64,000 bases of DNA from Brachynemurus nebulosus (lineage: Eukaryota > Arthropoda > Insecta > Neuroptera > Myrmeleontidae). The notes below the pieces were generated by a model. It saw only the letters and a program-made list of their open reading frames with translations. It had not been told where the DNA came from and did not search any database. The translations under genes were made by a program, and so were the position numbers. This document shows positions 22,701-33,841 of the stretch, piece after piece. Positions within the stretch are counted from its first letter, which is position 1. Each line of letters opens with the position of its first letter. The DNA lies in contig JAPWDM010000014.1 of NCBI GenBank assembly GCA_035578155.1, positions 10,519,501 to 10,583,500 on the forward strand, in the 5' to 3' direction.

Positions 22701-23389
22701 CAGTGTTACTATATAATGTATGTACGTTTATTTTCCAAACGAAAGAAGAAAGGTAGTAACAAAAGCAGGAAATTTTAAACGTTTTGAAGAAAATAAGACG
22801 AATGGTCATCCAATTTATAATTCATTTTTTGGAATTCAAGTGAATCATTAGGTGATTCTCGGGCATAAATTTGTTCGAAATTTAGCTTCCTGTTATTAAA
22901 TGCTGTGTCCTTAACGTCACGTCCTTGGTTGGGTTTTTGTGCTCCATTTTATAGAAATAACTAAGCGGAACTAAATATATTATTCAGTTCACTATGGGGA
23001 TAGAGAGGGAGGCTTAAATGTGTTTATTTCAAACTTACTGTGAAAATTTTTCCGCATAAATCCAAAACAATAATATTAGTATGGAAGTTTTACTTAATTT
23101 ATACATTTGGACTTCTTACTATTGCTTTAAAATTCTTATGGTTTTGTGTCTGTTGCATACCGAATTCATACCAGACGACATGTAATTTTAGCAACGTCCC
23201 AGCGTTAATGATATTGAACCAACGTTTTTGAAATTCTGTATTATTACTTGTTGTGGTTTTTTGAGTTATACATTTTAATAATTGTACAAATAAAATATGG
23301 TACCTACACATATATATACTTACACAGGTACATATCGATTTGTTTGAAGATTTTTGATTTATAAATTAAATAAATTCTTTCATTCCAAT
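22701..23389. other. intergenic, nothing recognised
   Basis: AT-rich, with only short chance frames. Confidence 0.45.
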
Positions 23390-24020
23390 AAATGGCCGAG
23401 TGGAATACATGCATGCCCATTCAGCCGGCGATTTAGCCAGCCATAATAGTTCGAATAGAGCCGGCAGCGACGTAAAATGAGTTGGTGTTTTTTAAGTATT
23501 ATAATATTTTTTTTCTCCAAAAAGAAAAAACCTCAACAAGACTTATTATTTTTAAATGTATTTAGTGGGGGCATTATCTAACGTAACGTATAGACTGAAC
23601 GCAGCCAGTGAAGACTACATACAGTACGTTCTACATATACTTACACATATTTACAAAAGATGAAAAGCGCCGCACTGGCCGGGAGGTCCAGCACGGTATG
23701 TTGCATAAATCAATGACTGTTTTATCGGCTGGTCAGCCGCTGTGTTGCCGCCGTACACAGTTAGTTCCAATGATTGCCGGCGCGGCGTCATCTATCTATA
23801 TGGCGGCCGGTGTTGCTCGGTGACTGCCATAGCCACCCAATGAATGAATTTAATAATAACGAACAAAAATTGAAAAGGCATTTGGAAATGTTGCTCGTTG
23901 CTTTTAGCGCAGAGTCGAGTGAAACGCGACCATAACCGCGCGCGTCGTTGTTCGCTATTCAACGACGGACCAAGGGATTGGAAATATTTTGTGATCAGTG
24001 TTTAGGGACATTAATTGTAC
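23390..24020 (+). promoter_or_regulatory. CpG-rich, promoter/5'UTR-like region
   Basis: From AATGGCCGAGTGGAATACAT to about 24010 the base composition is GC- and CpG-rich compared with everything around it (for example GCCGGCGCGGCGTCATC, CCGCGCGCGTCGTTG). Near the end is TGATCAGTGTTTAGG, which contains an insect-type initiator TCAGT. The 71-codon frame at 23608-23823 crosses it but has no recognised domain. It could be the promoter and non-coding first exon of a gene whose remaining exons lie outside the window; this is inference from composition. Confidence 0.35.
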
Positions 24021-24234
24021 AGTGTGTCACAACAAAAACGTACATTTCGATAGATTTCGATAAACTAAAGGGAAATTTGTTAATTTCAGAAAATATGTGA
24101 ATATTTTTTTTGTCAACAAAAACACATTTTTTTCAATTTCAAATATTGTTGAGTTGTAACTGCTTCTCGCATTATAGAGAGTACATACACATAGATGGTT
24201 GAATGTTGTCTGTATCGGGCGCCTGTCGAGCAAA

Positions 24235-24307
24235 GGATCGATGGTGTAATGAATAGCATACCTGGCTAGTTACCAGGAGATCCTGGGTTCGATTCCTGGC
24301 CGATCCG
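24235..24307 (+). tRNA. tRNA-Thr(AGT)-like gene or tRNA-derived relic
   Basis: 73 nt fold as a tRNA. The acceptor stem is GGATCG/CGATCC, with the seventh pair A-C mismatched. The anticodon stem is CCTGG/CCAGG with loop CTAGTTA, placing anticodon AGT at 24268-24270. The T-arm is CTGGG/CCTGG with loop TTCGATT, and the discriminator is G. The B box GGTTCGATTCC is exact, and the A-box region TGGTGTAATGA is close to consensus. A T6 run for polymerase III termination lies at about 24313. Odd points: position 37 is T rather than a purine, the D-loop GG is GA, and the body resembles Gln/Glu tRNAs. It could be a pseudogene or the head of a SINE. Confidence 0.6.
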
Positions 24308-24358
24308 GATAATTTTTTCAATCACTTTGTGATTTTTAATTAACAAAAAGACAGTAAA

Positions 24359-24419
24359 TTACAAGTCGGCTTCTGGAAGAATACAATGATTAGATAAAAT
24401 TGTATTCTCCGGCTCGTAA
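24359..24419. other. hairpin downstream of the tRNA-like gene
   Basis: The left arm TTACAAGTCGG..., ending AGAATACAAT, pairs with ATTGTATTCTCCGGCTCGTAA; the left arm carries a ~6-nt bulge. It starts about 50 bp after the tRNA-like sequence and could be part of a tRNA-derived SINE. Confidence 0.5.
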
Positions 24420-25087
24420 TCTGGATTTAAACAAAATAAATTTCTCAAATGTTAATTGTTTATTTCATATAGTCAATCATGGTAAACCAAAACTGGATAA
24501 GTGATAAAACTGGATAGATTCTGTGGTTTTTGCCCCCGAAAACATCCCAATAGGTAGAAAATTAAAAGCTCTACATGAGAGAGCCGATTATCATACTGAA
24601 TTTCTATAACCGAGACTGCCGTGTCCTACAACTTTATCAACTGGAGCCTTGAATCAAATTTTATCTTATAACGTAAATCGAATCCAGGAATTTCGAATTC
24701 CTTCTTCCTAAATTTGATTTTCCCCTTCGCTGTAAGTCTTGTTCCTTCGTCTTTATAATAATTAAGAAATCGACTAAATAAGAAACCCTTCTAAACCAGA
24801 ACAATATTTTGATTCTTTAAATCTCATTTTTTTTAGTTTAATTGTATTAAAATTAAGAGAAAGTTACAATAATTATTGCTTTGTCAGAAAATTGTTCTTG
24901 ATATTTTTGCTAGACTTAATCTTTTTGTTAGTTGTATTCTCTTTTTGCAAGTCACACTAAAACTCTTTTCAGTTTTGATAATATTAAAAAACAAAAAATA
25001 AGGGATTTTTAGAATCGTTTTCGATGAAACTCCCAATGTTTGTAAAAATTTATAACTTAAACTCTGGGTGTTTCCTAATATTGTAGG
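24420..25087. other. intergenic, nothing recognised
   Basis: AT-rich, without a supported feature. Confidence 0.45.
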
Positions 25088-25330
25088 CAGGGCCAGTGAA
25101 AGGGTGGGGCAGGTGGGCAATTGCCCCGACGCCTGGGTCTAAAAAGGAGACCCGCAGCCCCGATTAGGGCCCCAGACAAAGTGAGGCGACGTTTTCTTCT
25201 CTTTTTTTTGCTCTCCAATTGCATTTTTGGAGAAAAATTGTTCCAAAATTGTTTGTTGTGCCTGGGGGCCCGCCATTTCTGTCACCGGACCTGATTGCCC
25301 GGGTCGTTCTGAGATTTCTGATAAAATTGA
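25088..25330 (+). mobile_element. hAT-like GC-rich repeat fragment (CAGGGCC start)
   Basis: Begins CAGGGCCAGTGAAAGGGTGG and continues with GCCCCGATTAGGGCCCCAGA and GGGGGCCCGCCATTTCTGTC, typical of CAGGGCCGG-type hAT repeats in animals. A related segment is at 52764-52985. No matching right end or 8-bp duplication was identified. Confidence 0.45.
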
Positions 25331-26179
25331 TTTTGGAGTTATTCGAAATAATTTTAGCTTTAAATATTTGAAATTCTATTTGCAATTTAAAAAAAAAAAA
25401 TTGTTTAAGGGATCACTGGTACCTACAACACCACTGAAAGAAAATTTTATTTTCGATTTAATGCAGTTCTTATGCTATCAATTTGACATGACGATGGTTT
25501 TATCTGTGACATACTGTAGACCTATTTATTTCTTATATATATATGTATATATAGAGCCCGCAATTTTTATTGTTTATTCTCGTGATAAATTACAATTTAT
25601 GAATTGTAAAAAAAAAGAAATTTTTTGAAAATACTTGGGTCATTTCGACTATAATATTTATTACCAAATATTTCTTTTCCACCAGCAATCCTTTTTATAA
25701 TGGTAGAAAAGGGTTATTACAAACTTTGTATGTACACACATTTATAATAAGGATTAATGTTATTATTTTTTTGTGAATTTTTGGGTAGCAAATAATCGTC
25801 TTACAATTGTTGAAATGGTCTAATCGTTATTAAATAGGGATTATTTGTCAACGATATATTTAAGTAGCTTTAATGACGCCACAGAGATAGACATTGTTAC
25901 AACAATGCTTAGGTACAGGTTTCGGTAGGTACTTGTGTGTGCATTGAAGTATGCGTAGTACTTTATGAGTTTCTTTTGTTTCCTAAAGGGTGGAATAGGT
26001 TTTTTGATGGTACCCAAAATAATTTACAAAAGAAAGATTTGCTTGGTTCATTAAAGTATATTATTATATTATTTGAATAAGAGTTTGAACTAATTACCTA
26101 TATATTTTTATGCTATTCGAATAAAAAATTAATGTTTTTGGTCAGAAATATTACCTAAATTTTTTTCTCTTCATTATAG
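25331..26179. other. intergenic, nothing recognised
   Basis: AT-rich. The 133-codon frame 25227-25628 begins in the preceding repeat and is not convincing. Confidence 0.45.
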
Positions 26180-26960
26180 CCGGAGAGTTGAGGACACACG
26201 GGGTCAGAGAGCTTCATAGAAGTTGAAAGGGCAATGGGCAAAACTGTATGGGGAGCTGCCCTCTAGCGCCCAAAGTTGAGTATGGTGCCGATCGATAGCC
26301 CTGCTCAAGTAGTCCAACTTTGTCAATGGGCACGTTCATGGAGAACCTGGCCTTTCTCAAAAGTTATAGGGCGTCAAATGTACAAAAAGTCTGCACGTGG
26401 CCATAGCCAAACGGGATACTCTGTATATGTAGATACAAATGGGTTATGAAACATGTCGTGGGCAAGCCTATCACTGTGTAAAACCACTTTCCTGGCAAGT
26501 GGCCTAACCTTGTTTTTTCACATGGCCTATGGCAGAAGACGCATCGAGCGACTCCAAACCTGTACATTGGGAGTATTCGACGAGAAGTTTGGGAGTCCTA
26601 CCGGTGGCAGTTTATGGTAGACCCTTTGGTAGATTGCCGAAATAAGGTAGTCCGAAGTGCACCCTCCCGAAGGGGACACTAATATCCGCTGCAGGTCAAC
26701 ACACATCGTTTCCTTAAGAAATGGCCACGTGGAGTATGCAAAGCTTACTGCACGTCAGAACTTTTGAAGGGCAGATTCTCCATACCCAAGATGGGTATAT
26801 TTGTCACCTACTAGGAAGGGGCTTTCAGAAAATACATATCTCAACGGTGGGCGCTGGGGGGCAATTTTGCGCATTGTCTTTTACATATTATTTGTTTTCT
26901 TTTCGATATGTACATAGCTGAATTGTGGTCAGTACCTCTAGTTTGGGAATGCGTGGCATC
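26180..26960. other. unexplained GC-richer block
   Basis: About 780 bp that are clearly less AT-rich than the flanks and lack simple repeats (for example GGGGAGCTGCCCTCTAGCGC, CACCCTCCCGAAGGGGACAC). Frames on both strands are short (up to 67 codons) and show no domain. It could be a decayed element from another genomic context, an exon-rich relic or a non-coding RNA. Confidence 0.5.
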
Positions 26961-28630
26961 GGTGTGCTCTTAAATTTGTTGGTGGTTCCAATTTCCACCA
27001 ATTTTTAATTAGGTATATAGTTTGTTTTTAGAAAAAGGGAATTTTTTTTATATTAGTGACGTCATAAAGTTTACTAAAATTTTTCAGTTTTTAAAAATCG
27101 TAAAACAAATTGATAGAATGATGAACCTGGAAGCAAATTATAGGTTTTAAAAGTCGTTCTTTCCATTTTTATTAAAATTAGGCAAATAGGGTAACTAGAA
27201 AAATTCTTCTATTGGATTAGTCACTATTATAAAAGAAATTGACTCATTTTTATAGCAAAAATGAAAAGCTTACATCCAAGTTACTCTAATACAATTAATC
27301 AGCTTAATAATTCAAATCATTTCAATATGGTTTCCTTTGAGAAAAACCGAATTTTCTAATTTAGTAAGATAATCAAGGTTATTAAAACTTTTCCTTAAAG
27401 ACCGTTAATAAAATGATAAATAATGAAACTGAAAGAGAATTATTGGTTTTCGAAGTCGTTCTTTTAATGACAACTTTTAAAATGCTAAGCACATTTTTTA
27501 AAATTTGCGTTGTCAAAGAAGCTTTATGAAGTCTTTGAAAAAAAGTGACTCCTTCCTAATTTGAGAGATAAATTCGCACTGTCTATATCCTAAATTTGTT
27601 AAGCATCAAAGTCACTTTTTATAAATACAATTTAAATTTATCAAAACTTGCAGTACGAAAAATCACTGTTGATCCCGCACAAATTTCACTGAAATTTGAT
27701 ATTTAATCAAATAAATATACGATTCTAGTTACGAGAAAAAGAAAAGTATTCGAGAAATCAACCCTCCAAAAACTCCATACGTTCCATCACTATCTAACCT
27801 ACTACCAAAACATTTATTTCTCTCATTCTTTTGATTATTTAATTCTGATATCGTGTGTTATGGGTATTGATTACTAATAGTTATATAAACATTTTCAGTT
27901 AATGGATAATTTTTTGTGTAAACAATGTCAAATTGTGTTGTGTCGTTGAGGGTAACTACGAATCACGATAATGAGGGGCGTAGGGGGGTGTATGTGTGTG
28001 TGTCTGTGTGTTCTGGAGTGATATATTCGATATGTTTATACAACCCAGAGAGATGGATATCGTAAGTACATAGAAAAAAAATTTTACCGATTTTGGTTTG
28101 GGGGTGGTTTGTGGTGGCGGTGGCGGTAGGTAGGTAGAGGGTGAGTGGGGGTTGGAATGTGAATGTTGTAGACGTATTTACTTAAATTAGTGGAATTGGT
28201 TTCAGTTTGTTTCTTTATTAAATCAAAATGTTTCGATGTATATGGGTGTGTACGTTACACATGTTTTATGTGAATTTCGTAACAATGATGATGGTAACGA
28301 AGCCGAAGAGAGCTAAAGAATTACAAATGATCAGATTTTAAATGTATTGAAATGATAACAAGCATGTGTATAGGAAAAAAGGTGAAAACAGAGTGTTTCT
28401 TTTCATAGATACCATATATTTATACTTGTCTTTAACAGCGTAGCATATGTATTTGAATCCAATCTATGTAATTGAGAAATAAATTTTTTTTAAAATCTTA
28501 GTGGAAAGTAGGCTTTTGCGCTCTGTGAAGAGAGCGCAAAATGTGTATTTGCCGAAGACTCTCGTTGCCGAGCAACAAATTGTAATAGGCTAGCAACTTA
28601 CCTTTAAAAATATGCTTAGAAATTGAAAAT
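26961..28630. other. intergenic; G-rich tract and small hairpin
   Basis: Mostly AT-rich. At about 27970-28160 there is a G-rich strand (GGTTTGGGGGTGGTTTGTGG, then GGCGGTGGCGGTAGG) with quadruplex potential. At 28514-28541 TTTGCGCTCT and AGAGAGCGCAAA form a tight hairpin; GAGAGCGCAAAATG there matches the arms of the element at 29515-29606. Confidence 0.5.
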
Positions 28631-29066
28631 GTGATCACGATAGTTTTAGTGGCTGGTTTTTTTTTTAATCGATGTAGAATTTAAAATAAAATATAAAATT
28701 CAAATACTATTTTTTTATTAAACCACGGCTTCAGTGCTAAAAATTGATGAAAATAAATCATTTGACAAGTATTCTTATAAATGTTTGATTTTAGTCTACG
28801 TATTTATTCTAAAATATCATATTTGTCAATAGTTTTTTCTCTCTCTAAAAAAATGTTATAATTTTTTTTTATATATCAATTGTGCTTAGAGAATACTTCA
28901 ATTACAAAATTTATACATGTATGTATCTTACCTATTACTTTCATGAGTCTCAACTTTTCACAGCGACGCCGGCATTTGATAAAAAAATAGTATTGGAATT
29001 TTTTATTCCTTTTTAAATTTTGAATCGATTAAAAGAAAAATTAGCCACTAGAACGCTCGTGGTCAC
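28631..29066. mobile_element. inverted-repeat element (MITE-like)
   Basis: The arms of about 100 bp are diverged reverse complements: GTGATCACGATAGTTTTAGT...GGCT..TTTTAATCGAT on the left, ATCGATTAAAAGAAAAATTA..CTCGTGGTCAC on the right. Both inner arms hold AATACTATTTTTTTAT. No clear target duplication and no coding capacity. Confidence 0.65.
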
Positions 29067-29514
29067 TTTTTGTTAAAAGTTTGGGTTAAATTGCTACTCT
29101 ATAAAAGTAATACTTTGTCGCTCGCTCAACGTATATTTAATTAGAAATCGGGTAGGCGTTGTTTATATTTTGTATGGTAACAAATAAATAAACAGATTCT
29201 AAAATTAATTATGTTTATCGTAATCAAGTGAAATATTAATTTTATTAAATTTCAAAATAGCTGCAAAATATTAATTAAAAATAATAAATAACTATAATTA
29301 ATAAATAATGAGAATAAAAAGTTTAAAAAAATATGTACATATATGATGGAAATATGTAATAGTGACAGTGATTTCTCAAGTACACCTCCAAATATTTCTG
29401 AAGCTACAATAATTATAATATTAACGTCCATCATTATTTTTTTAAGTATCTTTTAAATAAAAAATTTTTTTATAAGATTGTAGAAAAAATTTTGTGTGCA
29501 ATTCGAGCACAAAA

Positions 29515-29606
29515 TGACTTGCCGCTTTTATGACATTAACGCGCTCCGCCTGGCGGCGTCGCGCGTCAACATTCTCAATCGAGCGGCAAAACACCATTTT
29601 GCGCTC
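29515..29606. repeat. GC-rich palindromic element
   Basis: The left arm GAGCACAAAATGACTTGCCG and right arm CGGCAAAACACCATTTTGCG surround a GC-rich centre (GCGCTCCGCCTGGCGGCGTC). The arms match the solo motif near 28530. Confidence 0.55.
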
Positions 29607-29984
29607 TTAATACATAAAAAAACTATAAAGTTAAGTTTTATATATTTTTTAAAAATCCCCCCCCCCCAAAAAAAAGTGACGAGCAAAAACAGCTTATTTT
29701 ATTTTCTCCCGGTCCTTTTACCGATAGCTACAGGTTCCCTCTTCCAGTCTAGGTCCTGAGGCTGTAACCACGAGTCACGACTACCCCACCTTCTCGTCGG
29801 GCCTGGTCTCTTTCTTAGTCATTCTACCATAATATTAGGACTGGCTTTCTTTTCTTTTTTGTTAATTTGTTTTTACATATGCTTGGAAGATCTAAGACTA
29901 ACTAAGCGTCTGTGTTACCAAAATGGTTAGCTTATACTTCAAGTGCTTTTTTGTGCAAATAAATTGTTTGTTGCTTCAATTACC
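29607..29984. other. intergenic, nothing recognised
   Basis: Contains a C9 run (about 29658) and a GC-richer stretch at about 29735-29815. No gene. Confidence 0.45.
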
Positions 29985-30785
29985 AAATAACTCTCGAACG
30001 AAACATTCTATTTTTACGAAATTTGGTGAAACGTTGGAAGTCCGAAAATCTTGGTTGAATTCATTAACCAGTTCCGCCCGATTCCCAAAAGTCCATATTT
30101 TTAATATTTTTCGTAAAAAACTTTTTTGCCAAGATTTACTATAGAATTCAAGACCTTATTAGATTTTTTTCACTATAGAAAGAAACGGAAAGAATCACGT
30201 AAAACAAGTTTTTTAATCATTATTTTATGTTAGCTGGTTTTCGAGAAAAATTAAAAAAGGATAATTTTCATACCAAAAAAATGAGCTTTTTGCCAAAGTT
30301 CAAAAGATTTTAGTAATTTTTTTGAAATGTCCATAAAGAACAGAAAAAATCACATAAAATAGTCTTAGAATCATTATCTTATGTATGTTTGTTTGAAAGA
30401 AAATTCTTTATGTTATATAGACTACTTATATGCTTTTATATTTTAGGGGTCCAAAGAAAAATCCTAAAACCTTTATAGTTTCATAAAACTTTGCATGTAG
30501 GTACATGCTATAGGTGTAGATCTAAATTAAGAATTAGTCATCAATCTTCAGTTTTTCAGAGATTTTTTCGTATTGGAAAGTGATAAAAATTATTTTCTTA
30601 CGTACCATGAGGAAACTCATCGTTTTGTACGATATCGTTAAACAGGGTTCTTAAAATGAAGTTAAAATTCCTGTAATCATCTTTTATTTTTTAAATTTCA
30701 TTTGCGAAATATTGAGCTTTAAAATAAGATAGTTTTTGTAAATGGAAATTCACTGTATTATGCAGTATTCAGGGGTGGTTAAGAT
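29985..30785 (+). repeat. dispersed repeat R1, long copy
   Basis: Begins ACTCTCGAACGAAACATTCT, holds GAATTCATTAACCAGTTCCG and ends with a variant of the R1 end block (TTCACTGTATTATGCAGTAT then CAGGGGTGG). At 800 bp it is the longest copy. Inside, 'TTTT(T)GCCAA..TT', 'ACAT.AAA..A.TC' segments recur, so the body appears internally duplicated. No frame longer than 73 codons. Confidence 0.6.
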
Positions 30786-31337
30786 TGTGTAGATTAGGCG
30801 AAAAATATAGTGGGTGTCAGCAACTTTAAGTACTTAATTGTTTTTAAAATAATCGTAAAGCTATATAATGATGATAAGAAAACAGTAAGACTGTTTATTA
30901 AAGACGAAAAAGATAACACTACATTAAGAACGAGATACAGGATAATGTAACAATTTAGTGATAAATTCAATTAGTATTTTGGTTACATAACAAATAATCT
31001 TATATTCAATTCAGTCCAATCCCTTGCTAATAATATTCTACAATACATCGCCAATAATATGTACTTATTGTTGATACAAGGAAAGGGATCACTCAGTTAA
31101 AGGGTTAAACTGTTTGTTGACTAACAATATAGTTTTTAAGAGTGATGACCAGTCCAACAGTTTAGTTTAGTTAGTCGAACTATGTATAAGTAGTTTATAC
31201 GTACGGTATGTTATCCTAGGTATTTGGGACGAATTAGGAAACGTAATACAATTCAAACTGAACATTGTCGTTGGCGTATAATAGGTATATACAGGCGATT
31301 TTTTAGGTGAGATGAAGTTAATTTAAAATTGACAGAT
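30786..31337. other. intergenic, nothing recognised
   Basis: AT-rich, no supported feature. Confidence 0.45.
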
Positions 31338-31661
31338 GTCCATCAGCTCTAGAACTGTTGTCCATCAGCTCTAGAACTGATCTTCATCAGCTCTGGAACT
31401 GATCAATATCAGCTTTAGAACTGATCCTTACCAGTTCTGGAACTGATCTTCATCATCTCTGGAACTGATGTCTTTCAGCCCTAGAACTGATGTCTATCAA
31501 TTCCAGTACTGATATCCATCAGCTTTGGAACTGATATCCATCAGCTCTGGAACTGATCACCATCAGCACTGGAACTGATCTCCATTAGGTCTAGAACTGA
31601 TTGATCTTCATCAGCTCTAGAAGTGATCTCCACCAGGAGATCAATTCTAGAGCTGATGAAG
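31338..31661. repeat. 22-bp minisatellite with inverted terminal unit
   Basis: Thirteen units of exactly 22 bp (consensus NTCCATCAGCTCTAGAACTGAT, given here by its core ATCAGCTCTAGAACTGAT), interrupted once by an extra TGAT before the last unit. Each unit is quasi-palindromic (ATCAG ... CTGAT). After the array, 31639-31661 carries one unit in reverse orientation, so the array end can fold back. There are no unique spacers. Confidence 0.9.
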
Positions 31662-31734
31662 AACTTAAAAAAGGTGAATTTTTTTTATAGCATTTTTATA
31701 ATGACTCTATTGATACAACAAAACTTTTGTATAG

Positions 31735-31853
31735 TTTGTTTATTTTGTTTGGAATATGGATACCATATTTCCTTCTCTGTTTTGCACAATAGAAAAAATG
31801 TGCAACACAGGCAAAGAAATATGGTGTTCATATTCCAAACGAAATAAACAAAT
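31735..31853. other. long hairpin (about 119 nt)
   Basis: The left arm (TTTGTTTATTTTGTTTGGAA ... TTTTGCACA) pairs over about 55 nt with the right arm (TGTGCAACACAGGCAAAG ... GAAATAAACAAA) with a few mismatches and a loop of about 8 nt. The size and pairing recall a microRNA precursor or a very small MITE; there is no evidence of expression. Confidence 0.7.
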
Positions 31854-31906
31854 TTTAGGTATTTTACTAACTCATTTTAATTATATTTGTTAATATTATA
31901 TATATA

Positions 31907-31908
<2 letters not shown>

Positions 31909-32001
<93 letters not shown>
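31909..32001. repeat. (TA)n microsatellite, left block
   Basis: About 90 bp of TA dinucleotides next to the left end of the pogo-type MITE. Confidence 0.95.
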
Positions 32002-32420
<419 letters not shown>

Positions 32421-32601
32421 AATGACACGTAGAGGAATGAGGGAAATTAAAATATTGAACAAATTAAAATTCAGATAAAATTATTAACCAAATATAAATT
32501 TTTGCATGAGGTATTCAACACTGGACACATAATTAAGAACACTTAATTATTTTTACTATAAATAATACAAGATAACGCTAATTTCATAAAGTCAAGCTTA
32601 A

Positions 32602-32677
32602 CTGGTTTCCAAGAAAAACGAATTTTTATAAACGGAAATTCGCTATGTTATGCAGGATGCCGCAGTGACAGGGGTAT
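32602..32677 (+). repeat. dispersed repeat R1, 3' fragment
   Basis: CTGGTTTCCAAGAAAAACGA and TTCGCTATGTTATGCAGGAT followed by GACAGGGGTAT match the R1 3' end; an extra CAGTGA-type insertion distinguishes this copy. Confidence 0.7.
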
Positions 32678-33328
32678 ACTGAAATTAAGGCTGTGTGATC
32701 GACCGAATCAATCGGATAATATAATTTCCAAAGTGTTTTAAAATCACTAAAATTTCACCGATACAACAGTAGGAAGGAAATATAAACTGTAGAAAAATTA
32801 TTGCAACTGTTATCCTGTTTCCAGCGTTTCTGCCATAAATTTTTTATATTTTTTTATGAGTTAAGATTTATAAATCAGCCTGTATTGTGCACCAGGGGAT
32901 GATAATTCTACATATATACACGTGGTTTGTTTGTATACGTATTATTGACTTAAACAATTCCGAATAACAACAGTTGTGCGACTGTGACTGACAAATAAAT
33001 GACTGGGCAAGCAAGCAAACGTACAAACAGACAGACGGACAAACAGATAGACTGGATTGATATTCACCCGGTGGAAGGATGATAACACACACACACACAC
33101 ACTAGATTCATCCTGTCATTTGTTCAGCCAGGATTTGTGTATCGGTATAGGTTAATATATACGTCACTCACCCACTCTTCCTAATACGTACCTACGTTCA
33201 ATTCCTCCTCGGACTCAAATACAACCGAAACTCCTTCTCCCGTTCTATTATGTATTTTGATAAGAATACTACTTAAGTTGATGAATGTAAAATGCGCAGT
33301 GACCATGTGACAAATGATCTAATCTGGC
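32678..33328. other. intergenic, nothing recognised
   Basis: Contains a (CA)n tract at about 33086-33102 and a run of GACAGACGGACAAACAGATA-type units at about 33020-33055. No gene. Confidence 0.45.
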
Positions 33329-33336
33329 ATCGATAC

Positions 33337-33833
33337 TAGTGATGAGCGAATGCAAGACCAAGACCAAGACTTGGCAGTCTTGGTCTTGGTCTTGTTCTTG
33401 CATTAAGAATCTTGGTTGGTCTTGGTCTTGTTCTTGCATTAAGAATCTTGGTCTTAGTTTTGCTAGAGCAGTTTGAGTCTTGGTCTTGGTCTTGCAAAAT
33501 GCAGTGTTGGTCTTGATCTTGGTCTTGGTATTGCTAAAAACTCTTGCACTTTCTTGCATTTTTTTATTACCGAATTTTTTCCATCTAAAATTAGAATTTT
33601 CTCTCTTTACGGTATTAATTGTACTTTCAAACTATTCAAAAAGTTTAGCAAGAGTCTTGCTTTTGTCTTGGTCTTGCTCACTTGAGTCTTGGCATTGGTC
33701 TTGCAGCCATACTTATAGTCTTCGTCTTGGTCTTGCTCTTGGTATACATAGTCTTGGTCTTGGTCTTGGTCTTGCAAAAAAAGGCAAGACCAAGACAAGA
33801 CTGCAAGACCAAGACTAATTTTGCTCATCACTA
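33337..33833 (-). mobile_element. hAT-type MITE made of TCTTGG hexamers, copy 2 (complete)
   Basis: A 497-bp element with inverted ends TAGTGATGAGC and GCTCATCACTA, flanked by a perfect 8-bp direct repeat ATCGATAC (33329-33336 and 33834-33841). The 8-bp duplication and the TAGNG start are hallmarks of the hAT superfamily. The body is dominated by TCTTGGTCTTGG on one half and its complement at the extreme ends. The many overlapping frames (33269-33559, 33480-33818, 33607-33831) only translate the hexamer. Confidence 0.9.
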
Positions 33834-33841
33834 ATCGATAC

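Noticed and set aside
26180..26960. Bacterial or organellar insert
   Set aside because: GC-richer, but no recognisable bacterial gene, rRNA or mitochondrial gene; left as unexplained.
31338..31661. CRISPR-like regular repeat spacing
   Set aside because: Units are contiguous 22-bp tandem repeats with no unique spacers, and the setting is a eukaryotic genome.
33269..33831. Frames rich in KTKTKT, QDQDQ or LVLVL (also at 16997-17312 and 43009-43641)
   Set aside because: They translate the TCTTGG hexamer of the hAT-type MITE in different phases and change with indels between copies.
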